Positions 9,880-18,183 of a stretch of DNA of 64,000 nucleotides are shown one piece after another. This DNA comes from Actinopolyspora erythraea (GTDB lineage: Bacteria > Actinomycetota > Actinomycetes > Mycobacteriales > Pseudonocardiaceae): the NCBI RefSeq assembly GCF_002263515.1, contig NZ_CP022752.1, positions 2,356,001-2,420,000 of the forward strand, given 5' to 3'. The notes beneath the pieces were generated by a model. That model had not been told where the DNA came from, ran no database searches, and saw only the letters and a program-made list of their open reading frames with translations. The translations under genes and the position numbers were made by a program. Within the stretch, counting starts at the first letter, position 1. Each line of letters begins with the position of its first letter.

Positions 9880-10932
9880 TCACAGGTCGGGGGCTTTGAC
9901 TCGTCGTGGCGGGCCGCCGACCACGACGAGGTCGAGGTCGGGGTTGGTGCGCAGCCCTTCGGTGACCGTCGAGGGGTCGATCAGTCCCTCGGTGTGGACG
10001 TGGTCGTCAGTGGCCACGCTGGTGACGTCGAAGAACGGTTCGAACACGTCGGAGGTGAGCAGCCCCAGCATCTGGGTGTTGTGGGCGGCGATGGCGAAGC
10101 TGTGCACGGTGCCCGGCGGGGCGTGCAGGAAGTCCCCGCCGGTGAGCAGGATCTCGTGGCCGTTGACCCACAGCCAGATCCGGCCGGACAGGCACAGGAA
10201 GTTCTCGGTGTGCAGGCGGTGGAAGTGGCGGATGATGTAGGGCTGCGGGGCGGCCAGGGTGTTCACCGCCAGGTAGCGGCCTGCGGTGTTGCGTCCGCGG
10301 GCGGTGTAGGCGTTGATCGCGTCCGGCCAGCCGCGCCGGTCCCCGGCGCGGGAACGCAGGAAGTAGCCTTCGCCCCCGGCGGGAAGGGTTTCGTCGTCGG
10401 CGTCCTGGGCTGTTGCTCGCGGCAGCTCGTGTGGCTGGGCGCCGGTCAGCGGTGGGAGGTGGCCGTGGGCCGTCCCGCCGGCGGAGTACACGTGCCGGTG
10501 CACCGGTTGTGCGCAGGTCACCAGTTCGTCCAGCGTGCCGCTGGGGGCGGAGAACAGCAGCATCCGGCTGAGGTGGCTGAGCATCCGGTAGGCCACCGGG
10601 GTGTCGTCCGGGATCTGGATGGAGTCACCGGGCACCAGCACACGACTCTGCCCGTCCAGCCAGAACTGGACGCTGCCGTCGAAGACGTAGTAGGAGCACT
10701 GGTGGCCGGGCAGGCTGTGAAACGGGGTGTCGGCGCCGCGTGGTCCCGACACGAACGCGGCGTCGAACAACCCACCGGTGTCGGCGCCGCGGGCGATGAC
10801 CGTCCACAGTCGGTTGTCGATTTCGAACCGCAGCCCTTCGCCACTGGCCAGGTAGTAGGGCACCGGCTCGCCGGGCAGGGCGTTGATGACGGGGGCGAGG
10901 TCGTGGACGCTTTCGGGATCGGCTGTGCTCAC
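9880..10932 (-). CDS. Bicupin dioxygenase, quercetin 2,3-dioxygenase-like
   Basis: A 350-residue two-domain cupin. The C-terminal cupin carries a clear metal-binding motif (RHFHRLHTENF...G) and the second motif GDFLHAPPGTVHSF. The N-terminal cupin has GHQCSYYVFDGSVQFWLDG and PGDSIQIPDDTP. Length and layout fit the flavonol dioxygenase (QdoI/quercetinase) group, so the likely reaction is metal-dependent oxygenation of a flavonol or related aromatic. GTG at 10932 was chosen because it overlaps the stop of the upstream hydrolase as GTGA, giving translational coupling; the longer open frame upstream is a shadow of that gene. Third gene of a LysR-hydrolase-cupin operon. Confidence 0.82.
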   Translation of the reverse strand: MSTADPESVHDLAPVINALPGEPVPYYLASGEGLRFEIDNRLWTVIARGADTGGLFDAAFVSGPRGADTPFHSLPGHQCSYYVFDGSVQFWLDGQSRVLVPGDSIQIPDDTPVAYRMLSHLSRMLLFSAPSGTLDELVTCAQPVHRHVYSAGGTAHGHLPPLTGAQPHELPRATAQDADDETLPAGGEGYFLRSRAGDRRGWPDAINAYTARGRNTAGRYLAVNTLAAPQPYIIRHFHRLHTENFLCLSGRIWLWVNGHEILLTGGDFLHAPPGTVHSFAIAAHNTQMLGLLTSDVFEPFFDVTSVATDDHVHTEGLIDPSTVTEGLRTNPDLDLVVVGGPPRRVKAPDL

Positions 10933-11927
10933 CGTGGTTGTCCTGTTTCTGCGCGGGAGTTCGTGTTCTCGGTCGTGGTCGTGAGGTGTTCGCGAAAGAA
11001 CGCGTCGATGTCGGTGAAGCCGAAGCGGGTCCGTTCGGCTGTGGCTTCGGGGCGCGCCGAAGTGCGGTACAGGGCCGTGGCGGGTTGCTCGGTCCACAGT
11101 CGGCCGTGGTCCATCGCCGGGCTGGCGGGCACGTCGGCGCGGCCCGGCGGGTTGAGGAACCCGTGTCGGTAGCCCGTGAGGAGATAGAGTTCGCTGGGCA
11201 CGTTCGCGGTGGTCAGCGCCTCGTGCAGTTGTTGGCTCTGCTGCTGCGGCACGAGCACGTCGTCGGTGCCGTGCGAGATCTGGAACGGCGGGGCGTCGGG
11301 GCTGACCCAGCTCAACGGGCTGGCCTGCCTGGCTGCCGCGGGGTGGCTCGCCGGGTGGGTGCCCAGCAGTCGTTGTTCGGGTGAGGCAGCGTCCGTGTGG
11401 CCGTGGGTGCGTTCCGCCTCGGCGACCACCGCCGCCAGGTCCGTCGGGGCGTAGGAGACGGACACGGCTTGCACCGAGGTGTTCGCGCCCGTGCTGGGCT
11501 CGCCGAGGACGTCGGGAAGGTGTCCGGTCAGGCCGGCCAGCGCGGCCAGGTGCCCACCCGCCGAGCCGCCCCAGAGCCCGAGGTGTGCGGCGTCGAGGCC
11601 GTAGTGCTCGGCGTGCTCGCGCAGGAAGCGGATGGCGGCGCGCACGTCGTGCAGCTGGGCGGGGAACACGGCTTGCCCGGAGAGCCGGTATTCGACGGTG
11701 GCCATGGCGCAGCCGGTGGTGCGGGCGTGGTGGGCCAGGTCGGGGGCCAGGCTCCGGTCGCCGGTGAACCACCCGCCGCCGTGCAGCCACAGCACCACCG
11801 GCACCGCGCGGCCCGTCGCGGCGGGGTGGTACAGGTCCAGCAGCAGTTCACCGGTGTCCCGGTGGGCGAAGTCGATGTTTCTGGTGATCCGAACCGGCTC
11901 GTCGGGTGTCGAGGATGCGTCAGGCAC
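10929..11927 (-). CDS. Alpha/beta hydrolase, carboxylesterase (BD-FAE-like)
   Basis: A 332-residue esterase of the hormone-sensitive-lipase/BD-FAE type. LHGGGWF is the oxyanion hole, GGSAGGH holds the nucleophilic serine, GTDDVLVP the aspartate and GYRHGFL the histidine. It probably hydrolyses acyl esters in the cytosol; a substrate linked to the adjacent flavonol-type dioxygenase is plausible. The start at 11927 (GTG, VPDAS) fits the beginning of homology, but an in-frame GTG slightly upstream cannot be excluded. Its stop overlaps the start of the cupin gene by four bases. Confidence 0.85.
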   Translation of the reverse strand: MPDASSTPDEPVRITRNIDFAHRDTGELLLDLYHPAATGRAVPVVLWLHGGGWFTGDRSLAPDLAHHARTTGCAMATVEYRLSGQAVFPAQLHDVRAAIRFLREHAEHYGLDAAHLGLWGGSAGGHLAALAGLTGHLPDVLGEPSTGANTSVQAVSVSYAPTDLAAVVAEAERTHGHTDAASPEQRLLGTHPASHPAAARQASPLSWVSPDAPPFQISHGTDDVLVPQQQSQQLHEALTTANVPSELYLLTGYRHGFLNPPGRADVPASPAMDHGRLWTEQPATALYRTSARPEATAERTRFGFTDIDAFFREHLTTTTENTNSRAETGQPR

Positions 11928-12003
11928 GTTTTCCAGTGTGTGCCCGGCAGCGCCGTGGCCACCAACGTGATTGTCCGAACGGCTGTTCGGACGTTCCGCA
12001 TGA

Positions 12004-12888
12004 TCAGCTGGGGTGGCTGCCGGCGATCTCTTCGGCCAGGTGGGTGAACTGCCGCAGCGCTGTCGGGTGGTGTCCCCGGCGCAGGTACAGGTAGGTGCTG
12101 GCCGGTGGCGCGTCCACCACGGGCACGAACCGCACCCCCGGTCGGGGGTAGGTTCGTGCAGCGGAGACTCCGGCGATGTTGACGCCCTGCCGCGCGCCGC
12201 ACAGCTCCAGGACTTCCTCGAAGTTGCGCGCCACCGGGCGCAGGCGACAGTCGCGGTCCTCGCCGACGACCGAGGAGAACCATCGTGCCGCGACGGTCTC
12301 GTCCTCGGCCGAGACGACGGTCTCGCCCGCCAGCTCGGCCAGCCGCACCGAATCACGCTCGGCGAGTCGGTGCTGCTCGGAGACCACCAGCACACTTCCC
12401 TCGTCCCACATCGGGACGGCGTCGAACTCCGGGGAGGAAGGTTGGCCGATCTCGACGACGAAGGCGCAGTCCACGTCCCCGTCGGCCAGCGCCTCGTAGC
12501 ACCCCAGAAAACCCAGCTGCCGGATGCGCAGCCGTACTCGAGGCATCCGTTCCCCGGCGGTGGTCATGATCGTCTGGAAGGTGGGGCTGGAGACCATCAG
12601 CCCGATCCGCAGGCGCGGTTCGGCGGCCTCACCGCTGCCCCATTCGAGCACTTCGTCCATGGCGGCCACCGCCCGGCGCGCCAACGGGAGCAGTTCGAGG
12701 GCGTGGTCGGTCAGCTCCACCGTGCGGGACGAGCGGCGGAACAGGGTGCGAGAAAGGCGGCGTTCCAGGGTGGTGATCTGTTCGCTCAGCGCCGAGGGGC
12801 TCAGCCGGAGCAGCTCGGCGGCTCGGCCGAAGTGCAGTTCCCTCGCCACGGCGAGAAAGCACCTCAGCTGGTGGACGGTGAGATCCAT
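12004..12888 (-). CDS. LysR-family transcriptional regulator
   Basis: A 294-residue LysR-type regulator. The N-terminal winged helix-turn-helix (LRCFLAVARELHFGRAAELLRLSPSALSEQITTLERRL) is followed by a substrate-binding domain (RLRIGLMVSSPTFQTI). It lies 76 bases upstream of the hydrolase and cupin genes on the same strand and probably controls them and itself. Inducer unknown, presumably aromatic. Confidence 0.92.
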   Translation of the reverse strand: MDLTVHQLRCFLAVARELHFGRAAELLRLSPSALSEQITTLERRLSRTLFRRSSRTVELTDHALELLPLARRAVAAMDEVLEWGSGEAAEPRLRIGLMVSSPTFQTIMTTAGERMPRVRLRIRQLGFLGCYEALADGDVDCAFVVEIGQPSSPEFDAVPMWDEGSVLVVSEQHRLAERDSVRLAELAGETVVSAEDETVAARWFSSVVGEDRDCRLRPVARNFEEVLELCGARQGVNIAGVSAARTYPRPGVRFVPVVDAPPASTYLYLRRGHHPTALRQFTHLAEEIAGSHPS

Positions 12889-13016
12889 GTTCCTTCCCGC
12901 TTTCGCAGACGGAGCCCTGCTCGCTCACATTCTCGTGCCCGCGGCGCGGTCGAGCGCCGCGCGGCCGCGTGAGCGGGGGTGGGAGCTGGAACGTGCTGGT
13001 CGGGTACAACGGGACC

Positions 13017-13532
13017 ATGCCGCGAGACGGCCGCACCGGCCTGGTGATCCCGGTTCCCGCTGCCGACGAGGCGCTGGCCTGGGTGAGTGAGCGGTATCCG
13101 GAGGCGGTGCGCGACGGAGTGCCGGCTCACCTGTCGCTGCTCTACCCGTTCCTCGCCGCCGGTGACCTCGATGCCGGAGTGCTCACCGCGTTGCGTGGGC
13201 TGTTCGACCGCCAGCCGCCGATGCGGGTGGTGTTGGCCCGGTGCCACCGGCGGGGCGGGTTCGTGTACCTGGTGCCCGAACCGGTCGCCCCGGTGCGGGA
13301 CCTGATCGGGGCGCTTCGGGGTGGTTGGCCTGCTCCGGTTGCCCATCGGGGGCGCGGCGAGGAGGTGGAGCCGCACGTGACGGTGGCGATGGGGGTCGCC
13401 GAGCGGACGGCGGCCGTGATCCAGCGGGAGACTTCGGAGTCGTTGCCGCTGACCGTCGAACTGTCCGAGGTCTGGCTGGTGGTGCTGCGGGGGCGGTGGC
13501 GGCTGCACGGCAGGTTCGCTTTCGGTGGTTAG
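13017..13532 (+). CDS. 2H phosphoesterase superfamily protein (2'-5' RNA ligase-like)
   Basis: A 171-residue protein with the two hallmark HxS/T motifs of the LigT/2H fold, AHLSLLYPF near residue 40 and PHVTVAMG near residue 122. Such enzymes open 2',3'-cyclic or 2'-5' phosphodiester bonds. ATG 13017 is preferred; an in-frame GTG at 12969 would add 16 residues unlike the family. It is divergent from the LysR gene. The physiological RNA or nucleotide substrate cannot be told. Confidence 0.8.
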   Translation: MPRDGRTGLVIPVPAADEALAWVSERYPEAVRDGVPAHLSLLYPFLAAGDLDAGVLTALRGLFDRQPPMRVVLARCHRRGGFVYLVPEPVAPVRDLIGALRGGWPAPVAHRGRGEEVEPHVTVAMGVAERTAAVIQRETSESLPLTVELSEVWLVVLRGRWRLHGRFAFGG

Positions 13533-13635
13533 GGAGCCGGTCGCGCTCGCCGTCGCCCCGGTTTCGTCGCCGGTGGGGTTTCGGCTGGCGTGTTCGTGAC
13601 GAGCCACGGTGTGCCCGTTCGGGCGAGGGTCGTTT

Positions 13636-14325
13636 TCAGGTGATCGTCACACCGCCGTCGAGGTGCAGATCCTGCGCGTTGATCCCGGTGTTGGTCAGCA
13701 GGAACTCCACCGCGTGCACGACTTCGGCGGTGGTGACCAGCCTGCCGATCGGGGTGCGGGCGAGACCGGGAGGTTCCGGTGTGCTGGCCCATCTGGGGCT
13801 GTCGCCGACCGCGCCGGGATGGATCGCGTTGACCCGGTGGGGAGCCAGTTGTGAGGCCAGCGTCCTGACCATCCCGCTGACGGCCTGGGTCGTCACGGTC
13901 GTGAGGGTGCTGCGCGGTTCGGGCCGGTCCTTGGCGGTTCCGCCGAACAGCACGACCGAGGCCTCGGCGCTGAAACGCGGCCGCAGGAGCCGGGTCAGTT
14001 CGAGGTAGCCGACCAGCTTGGCGGTCACCACGCGGGTGGCCTCGTCGACGTTGAGTTCGGGCAGCGCGGCACCACCGCGTTCGGTGGCGGCGAGCACGAG
14101 CCGGTCGATCCGGTTGATTTCCGACAGCGCGTCGGCGAACGAGCGCGGTTCGGTCAGCTCCAGTCCCACTCCCCTGGCTGGGCCGGGCAGCTGTTGGGCG
14201 GCCCGGTCGGCGCGTTGTTCGCAACGGCTGGTCACGATCACGTGATCACCGCGTTCGACGCGCTGACGGGCCACGGCCAGGCCCAGTCCCGCGCTGCCGC
14301 CCACGATCATGGTCGTAGTGGACAT
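13636..14325 (-). CDS. SDR-family protein lacking canonical catalytic residues
   Basis: A 229-residue Rossmann protein: GGSAGLGLAVAR nucleotide loop, LVLAATERGG (NNAG-equivalent), ASVVLFGGTA, and the C-terminal HPGAV and LLTNTGINAQDLHLDGG. At the usual YxxxK position the sequence reads TVTTQ, so the catalytic Tyr and Lys are both absent. It may be non-catalytic or use a different mechanism; the fold assignment is firm and the activity uncertain. It stands alone on the minus strand. Confidence 0.85.
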   Translation of the reverse strand: MSTTTMIVGGSAGLGLAVARQRVERGDHVIVTSRCEQRADRAAQQLPGPARGVGLELTEPRSFADALSEINRIDRLVLAATERGGAALPELNVDEATRVVTAKLVGYLELTRLLRPRFSAEASVVLFGGTAKDRPEPRSTLTTVTTQAVSGMVRTLASQLAPHRVNAIHPGAVGDSPRWASTPEPPGLARTPIGRLVTTAEVVHAVEFLLTNTGINAQDLHLDGGVTIT

Positions 14326-14500
14326 GCTCCGAGTTCTAACGCAGCATTCGTCCGGAACGGGAGACTGGCGGCGGAATTCGGTCGGTGCTCGGTTTCCGGA
14401 AGGCGGGCTCCCGCCTGTGCCTCCCAGCGCGTGTGCCGAGGTGGAATCGAACGGCACGCGGGAGGCGAGCGAAGGACCAGGGGGCTGCGCCTCGCGTGTC

Positions 14501-15019
14501 TCAGCCTCGTTGTCGCACCGCTCGGGAATGCGCACCGGTCAGCAGTGATCGCGCTTGGTTCGCCGTCGACGTGCCGGGGTTGAGCACGCACACCCAGCCC
14601 TGGGTGGCATAAACCGGGTGGGGCAGCACTCGGTCGCGTCGGGTGTGGTCGACCTCGGTGGACCGGTGGGGGTGCGCCGAGGGCGGGTGGCCCAGCAGCG
14701 TCTCGAACACCTCGCGGCCGACCGCGATGTTCAACCGGAACACTCCGTCGCGGTCGATGTCGGAGACGGTGTCGAAGCCCGGGTAGTCCTTGGTGGTGAT
14801 CGTCGCGAACGGCATCTGCCGGTTGGCCAGCGGGTCCGCGTGGTCCGGGGAGTAGAAGAAGAACGTGTCCCCCCAGGCGATCTCGGGTGAGCCGTTGGCT
14901 TCGCTCGCGGTGATCGCGACGACTCCGGACATGCCCGTCACGAAGTCGATGATTTCCCGTTGTGTCGTGCCCGTCCCGTGTTCGGATCCGGCGGCGGCCT
15001 CTTCTGGCGTGTTCTCCAT
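14501..15019 (-). CDS. DUF6194 family protein
   Basis: A 172-residue protein with the REIIDFVTGMSGVVAITASEANGSPEIAWGD-type beginning and the DTFFFYSPD segment of DUF6194, followed by VFRLNIAVGREVFETLLG and a C-terminal part resembling DUF5519/MmcQ-like folds. Function unknown. ATG 15019 is preceded by GAAGG, which is itself part of a perfect inverted repeat (15022-15041). Divergent from the MerR-type gene at 15145, its likely regulator. Confidence 0.8.
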   Translation of the reverse strand: MENTPEEAAAGSEHGTGTTQREIIDFVTGMSGVVAITASEANGSPEIAWGDTFFFYSPDHADPLANRQMPFATITTKDYPGFDTVSDIDRDGVFRLNIAVGREVFETLLGHPPSAHPHRSTEVDHTRRDRVLPHPVYATQGWVCVLNPGTSTANQARSLLTGAHSRAVRQRG

Positions 15020-15021
15020 AC

Positions 15022-15041
15022 CTTCAAGTGTCTCATTGAAG
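15022..15041. promoter_or_regulatory. Inverted repeat over the DUF6194 ribosome site
   Basis: CTTCAA and TTGAAG arms separated by eight bases sit three bases upstream of the DUF6194 ATG, in the region shared with the divergent MerR gene. It could be an operator for that regulator or a translation-blocking stem. Seen directly; its role is inferred. Confidence 0.4.
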
Positions 15042-15144
15042 TTCCTCTTGGGGCTTTTTCCGGATATGATCAGTGAAATCCCGGGTATGGTGAGTCAAAC
15101 CCTCAAATCCGGAGGTAACCGAAGAGTGTGGGGGCGAGACGTCG

Positions 15145-15903
15145 ATGAGTGAGCGCGGCGGCCGGTATCGCACCGTGGACCTGGCGCGGCTGGCCGGTGT
15201 CTCCGCCCAGCAGGTGCGCAACTACGCCGATGCGGGGGTGCTTCCCGCCGTGTCACGCAGCGAGGCCGGATACCGCCGGTTCGGCGAGATCCACCGGCGG
15301 GCGTTGTCGACCTACCGGGCGTTGCTGAAGGGATACGGCCACACCACGGCTCACGCCGTCCTGCGGGCGGTCCACACCGGCGACGTATCCGGTGCGCTCG
15401 CGCTGGTGGATGCCGCCCACGCCGAGCTGCACGAGCAGCGACGCGCTTTGCGTGACGCGGGCGAGGCGCTCGACGCGATGGTGGGAGGAGCTCAACAGGA
15501 CCTCCCGGGGCGGCGGAGTCCCATGCGTATCGGTGAGGTGGCCGCCTCCCTCGGGGTCCGCCCCTCGGCGCTTCGGGTGTGGGAGGAGGCCGGACTGCTC
15601 GCGCCGTCCCGGGAGCGGGCCACCGGCTACCGCCGGTTCGGCCCGGCCGATCTGCGTGACGCGCGGATGATCCACCTGTTGCGGCAGAACCACTATCCCC
15701 TGCCCCGGATCCGCGAGGTCCTCGACGCTGTGCGCCGGGAGGGAAGTTCCCAGGAGGTCCGTGTCGCCATCGCCGAGCGGCAAGCGCGGTTGACCGAACG
15801 GACGCGAAAGATGCTGCGAGCCGCCGGACAGCTGCATCACTACCTGGAGAATCGCCCCTTCGGAGTGGAAGAGCACGTCGAAGACATCACGGGTCATCCG
15901 TAG
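15145..15903 (+). CDS. MerR-family regulator with two MerR helix-turn-helix domains
   Basis: A 252-residue protein with two MerR-type DNA-binding segments: YRTVDLARLAGVSAQQVRNYADAGVLP at residues 8-35 and MRIGEVAASLGVRPSALRVWEEAGLLAP near 127-155, each followed by GYRRF. No C-terminal metal-binding cysteines or drug-binding domain are visible. Tandem-HTH MerR proteins occur in actinobacteria. A TCCGGAGG ribosome site lies upstream. Probably acts on the divergent DUF6194 gene. Confidence 0.88.
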   Translation: MSERGGRYRTVDLARLAGVSAQQVRNYADAGVLPAVSRSEAGYRRFGEIHRRALSTYRALLKGYGHTTAHAVLRAVHTGDVSGALALVDAAHAELHEQRRALRDAGEALDAMVGGAQQDLPGRRSPMRIGEVAASLGVRPSALRVWEEAGLLAPSRERATGYRRFGPADLRDARMIHLLRQNHYPLPRIREVLDAVRREGSSQEVRVAIAERQARLTERTRKMLRAAGQLHHYLENRPFGVEEHVEDITGHP

Positions 15904-15975
15904 GTGAGCTTTTCGTTCGGCCCCGTGTCCGGGTTCCGGGTCCGGCTGGACCGGGGTCTTCACGCGCCCCGTGGG

Positions 15976-16560
15976 TCAGGTCGTGCCCGTGGGGGCGGGT
16001 GGCAGGTGAACGGTCATGATCAGGTGGCAGGTCTCGGTGCCCGCGCCGCGGTAGGCGTGCGGGACGTCACCGCCGAAGGTGGCGGTCTGGCCTGCTTCGA
16101 CGGTGTAGTCGATGCCGTCGACGACGAGGGTCATCCGCCCGGAGGTGACGCTGACCGTCTCCACGACTCCGCTCTGGTGGGGGTGGCTGGGGTACTCCTC
16201 TCCCGGTTCCAGCTGCCAGTGCCAGATCTCGGTGGGGGCTGCCCCCGAGGTCGTCACCACGAGGCGGGCTCGGCTGCCCCGTTCCCCGATCCACAGCGGT
16301 GCCACCTGGTCGGCGGTCACCACGCGCACGTGGTTTTCGGTTGAGCCCCGCATCAGGGCCGACACCGAGATGCCGAGGGTGTCGGCCAGCCGGACCAGAG
16401 TGGCCAGGTTGGGGTTGCCCTCGGCTTTTTCCAGTCCCACCAAGGCGCCCTTGCTGACCTCGGCGCGACGCCCGAGTTCTTCCAGTGACAGGCCCGCCCG
16501 CAGGCGTGCCGCCCGAACGTTGAAGGCGACTGAGCGCAGTGCCGCCGCCGTTTCGACCAT
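15976..16560 (-). CDS. XRE-family regulator with C-terminal cupin domain
   Basis: A 194-residue regulator: Cro/CI helix-turn-helix at about residues 10-65 (LSLEELGRRAEVSKGALVGLEKAEGNPNLATL) and a cupin_2 sensor at about 110-190 (WHWQLEPGEEYPSHPHQSGVVETVSV, GDVPHAYRG). These regulators usually bind a small metabolite in the cupin. It is divergent from the EamA/PaiB-like operon, with four 21-bp repeats between them that are probably its operator. Confidence 0.92.
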   Translation of the reverse strand: MVETAAALRSVAFNVRAARLRAGLSLEELGRRAEVSKGALVGLEKAEGNPNLATLVRLADTLGISVSALMRGSTENHVRVVTADQVAPLWIGERGSRARLVVTTSGAAPTEIWHWQLEPGEEYPSHPHQSGVVETVSVTSGRMTLVVDGIDYTVEAGQTATFGGDVPHAYRGAGTETCHLIMTVHLPPAPTGTT

Positions 16561-16581
16561 GTGTCGTCACACTTCCCAGAG

Positions 16582-16665
16582 GGTCGTTTTAATGAACCAA
16601 ACGGTCGTTTGATTGACTATCTTGGTTGTTTCATTGTACCGTCTGGTCGTTTTGCTGACTCGCAA
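16582..16665. repeat. Four 21-bp direct repeats in a divergent promoter
   Basis: GGTCGTTT-like units begin at 16582, 16603, 16624 and 16645, exactly 21 bases apart. The conserved part of each is the first 14 bases or so (GGTYGTTTNANTGA). The period equals two helical turns, so all four boxes lie on one DNA face. The array fills most of the gap between the XRE-cupin start (16560) and the EamA start (16676), as expected for an operator array. Positions are read directly; the binding protein is inferred. Confidence 0.75.
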
Positions 16666-16675
16666 GAGGTGTGCT

Positions 16676-17512
16676 GTGTTCGCTCTGCTGCTGGCTCTGG
16701 GCAGCTCACTGGCTTACGGGTGCGCCGACTTCTTCGGTGGACTCGGCGCCCGCAAGGCTCACGCGTTGCGGACCGTCGTGATCGCGGCCCCGGCCAGCCT
16801 CGCGGTCGAACTGGTGCTGTGGCCGTTGTTGGGCGCGTCGTTCGGCCCAGCCACCCTGGGCTGGGGCGCGGCGTCGGGGCTCGCCTCGGCCGCCGCGTTC
16901 GTTCTGCTCTACCGCACGTTGGCGATCGGCCCGATGAACGTGCTCTCCCCCGTGACCGCGTTGGTCTCCGCCGCGCTGCCCGTCGGTGTGGGGCTGCTGC
17001 AGGGCGAGCACCTGGCCGTGGCCGGCAGCCTGGGACTTCCGCTGGCCCTGGTGGCGGTGGTACTGGTCAGCACCGGCCCCGGCGTGGGCGCGGCACGGCC
17101 CGCACGGGGCGCGCTGCTGTTGGCCTTCGGAGCCGGTGCCGCCATCGCAGGGCAGCTGATCTTCCTGCACCAGGCGCCGAGCGACAGCGGTGTGGCTCCG
17201 CTGCTCATCGGCCGGGCGGTCTCCTCGGCGATCACCCTGGCCGCGGCGGGACTGCTGCACCGCGCACTCGGCCCCGAACGGCCCGCCTACGCGATGTCGG
17301 CCGCCGCGGGCGCGTTGGACTCGGTGGCGAACCTGCTGTTCCTGCTCGCCGCCCGCGGCGGCGACCTCGCCGTCGTCGCCGTGATCGTCGCGCTCTACCC
17401 GGCCGGAACCGTCCTGCTCGCCTGCGGCGTGACCGCCGAACGCGTCCATCGCGGCCAACTCCTCGGTCTGGGCACCGCCGCCGTGGCCGTGAGCCTGCTC
17501 GCCGCGACCTGA
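16676..17512 (+). CDS. EamA/DMT-superfamily transporter
   Basis: A 278-residue membrane protein with about ten hydrophobic helices in two EamA repeats (ALGSSLAYGCADFFGGLGARK at the start; FVLLYRTLAIGPMNVLSPVTALVSAALPV closing repeat one; VAVIVALYPAGTVLLACGV in repeat two). It probably exports a small metabolite or drug. GTG 16676 has an AAGAGG site six bases upstream and starts just before the first helix. It is 23 bases upstream of the PaiB-like gene, forming a two-gene operon. Confidence 0.9.
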   Translation: MFALLLALGSSLAYGCADFFGGLGARKAHALRTVVIAAPASLAVELVLWPLLGASFGPATLGWGAASGLASAAAFVLLYRTLAIGPMNVLSPVTALVSAALPVGVGLLQGEHLAVAGSLGLPLALVAVVLVSTGPGVGAARPARGALLLAFGAGAAIAGQLIFLHQAPSDSGVAPLLIGRAVSSAITLAAAGLLHRALGPERPAYAMSAAAGALDSVANLLFLLAARGGDLAVVAVIVALYPAGTVLLACGVTAERVHRGQLLGLGTAAVAVSLLAAT

Positions 17513-17535
17513 CCCGGAACAAGAAGGAGGACGAC

Positions 17536-18183
17536 ATGTTGGTTCATCCCTGGGACGCCAGCTTGGACGAGGCCGAATGGCAGGCCTGGATCGCCGAGGG
17601 CCACGACTTCGGACAACTGGCCGTCAACGGTGTGCGCGGTCAACCGCCCCTCGTCGTCCCGACCCACTTCACCTGCCACGGAGACCACCTGCTCATCCAC
17701 CTGGCTCGGCCCAATCCGGTCTGGACGGCCATCGAGGACGACCCGAACGTCACCTTCACCGTCATCGGCGACTACGCCTACGTCCCGGGTTCCTGGCGGG
17801 CCAAGCCCGAAACCCCGCCCTCGGAGGGGGTGCCCACCAGCTACTACACCGCGGTCCGGTTCACCTGCCGCGCCGACATCGTCGACGATCCCGAGGCCAA
17901 GGCCGAGCTGCTGCGTCGCCAGATGGCCCACTTCCAGCCCGACGGCGAGCACGCCCCCGTCGCCGTGGACCAACCTCCCTACGACCGGATGCTCTCCGGC
18001 ATCCGCGGTCTTCGGCTGCGGATCACCGACGTCGTGGCCAAGTTCAAATACGACGACCAGAAACCCGTCGAGCACCGCGCCGCCGTCGCCGACGCGCTCA
18101 CCGAACGCGACCAGGGCCTCGACGCGCCCACCGCGCGCCAGCAGCGCCGCCGCCTGGACCGCATCGGCTTCTGGAAGACCTGA
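17536..18183 (+). CDS. PaiB-like FMN-binding protein
   Basis: A 215-residue split-barrel flavoprotein of the PaiB (FMN-binding negative transcriptional regulator) family: MLVHPWDASLDEAEWQ, GQPPLVVPTHFTC, WRAKPETPPSEGVPTSYYTAV, and the C-terminal ITDVVAKFKYDDQKP signature. Despite the family name, DNA binding is not evident and an FMN-dependent redox role is equally likely. It has a perfect AAGGAGG site and follows the EamA gene, so both are presumably controlled by the XRE-cupin protein. Confidence 0.88.
   Translation: MLVHPWDASLDEAEWQAWIAEGHDFGQLAVNGVRGQPPLVVPTHFTCHGDHLLIHLARPNPVWTAIEDDPNVTFTVIGDYAYVPGSWRAKPETPPSEGVPTSYYTAVRFTCRADIVDDPEAKAELLRRQMAHFQPDGEHAPVAVDQPPYDRMLSGIRGLRLRITDVVAKFKYDDQKPVEHRAAVADALTERDQGLDAPTARQQRRRLDRIGFWKT

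Noticed and set aside
16561..18183. A 540-codon plus frame reading from the operator array into the PaiB-like gene
   Set aside because: The first two thirds overlap the EamA gene out of frame; only the last 215 codons, from ATG 17536 with a perfect ribosome site, are protein-like.
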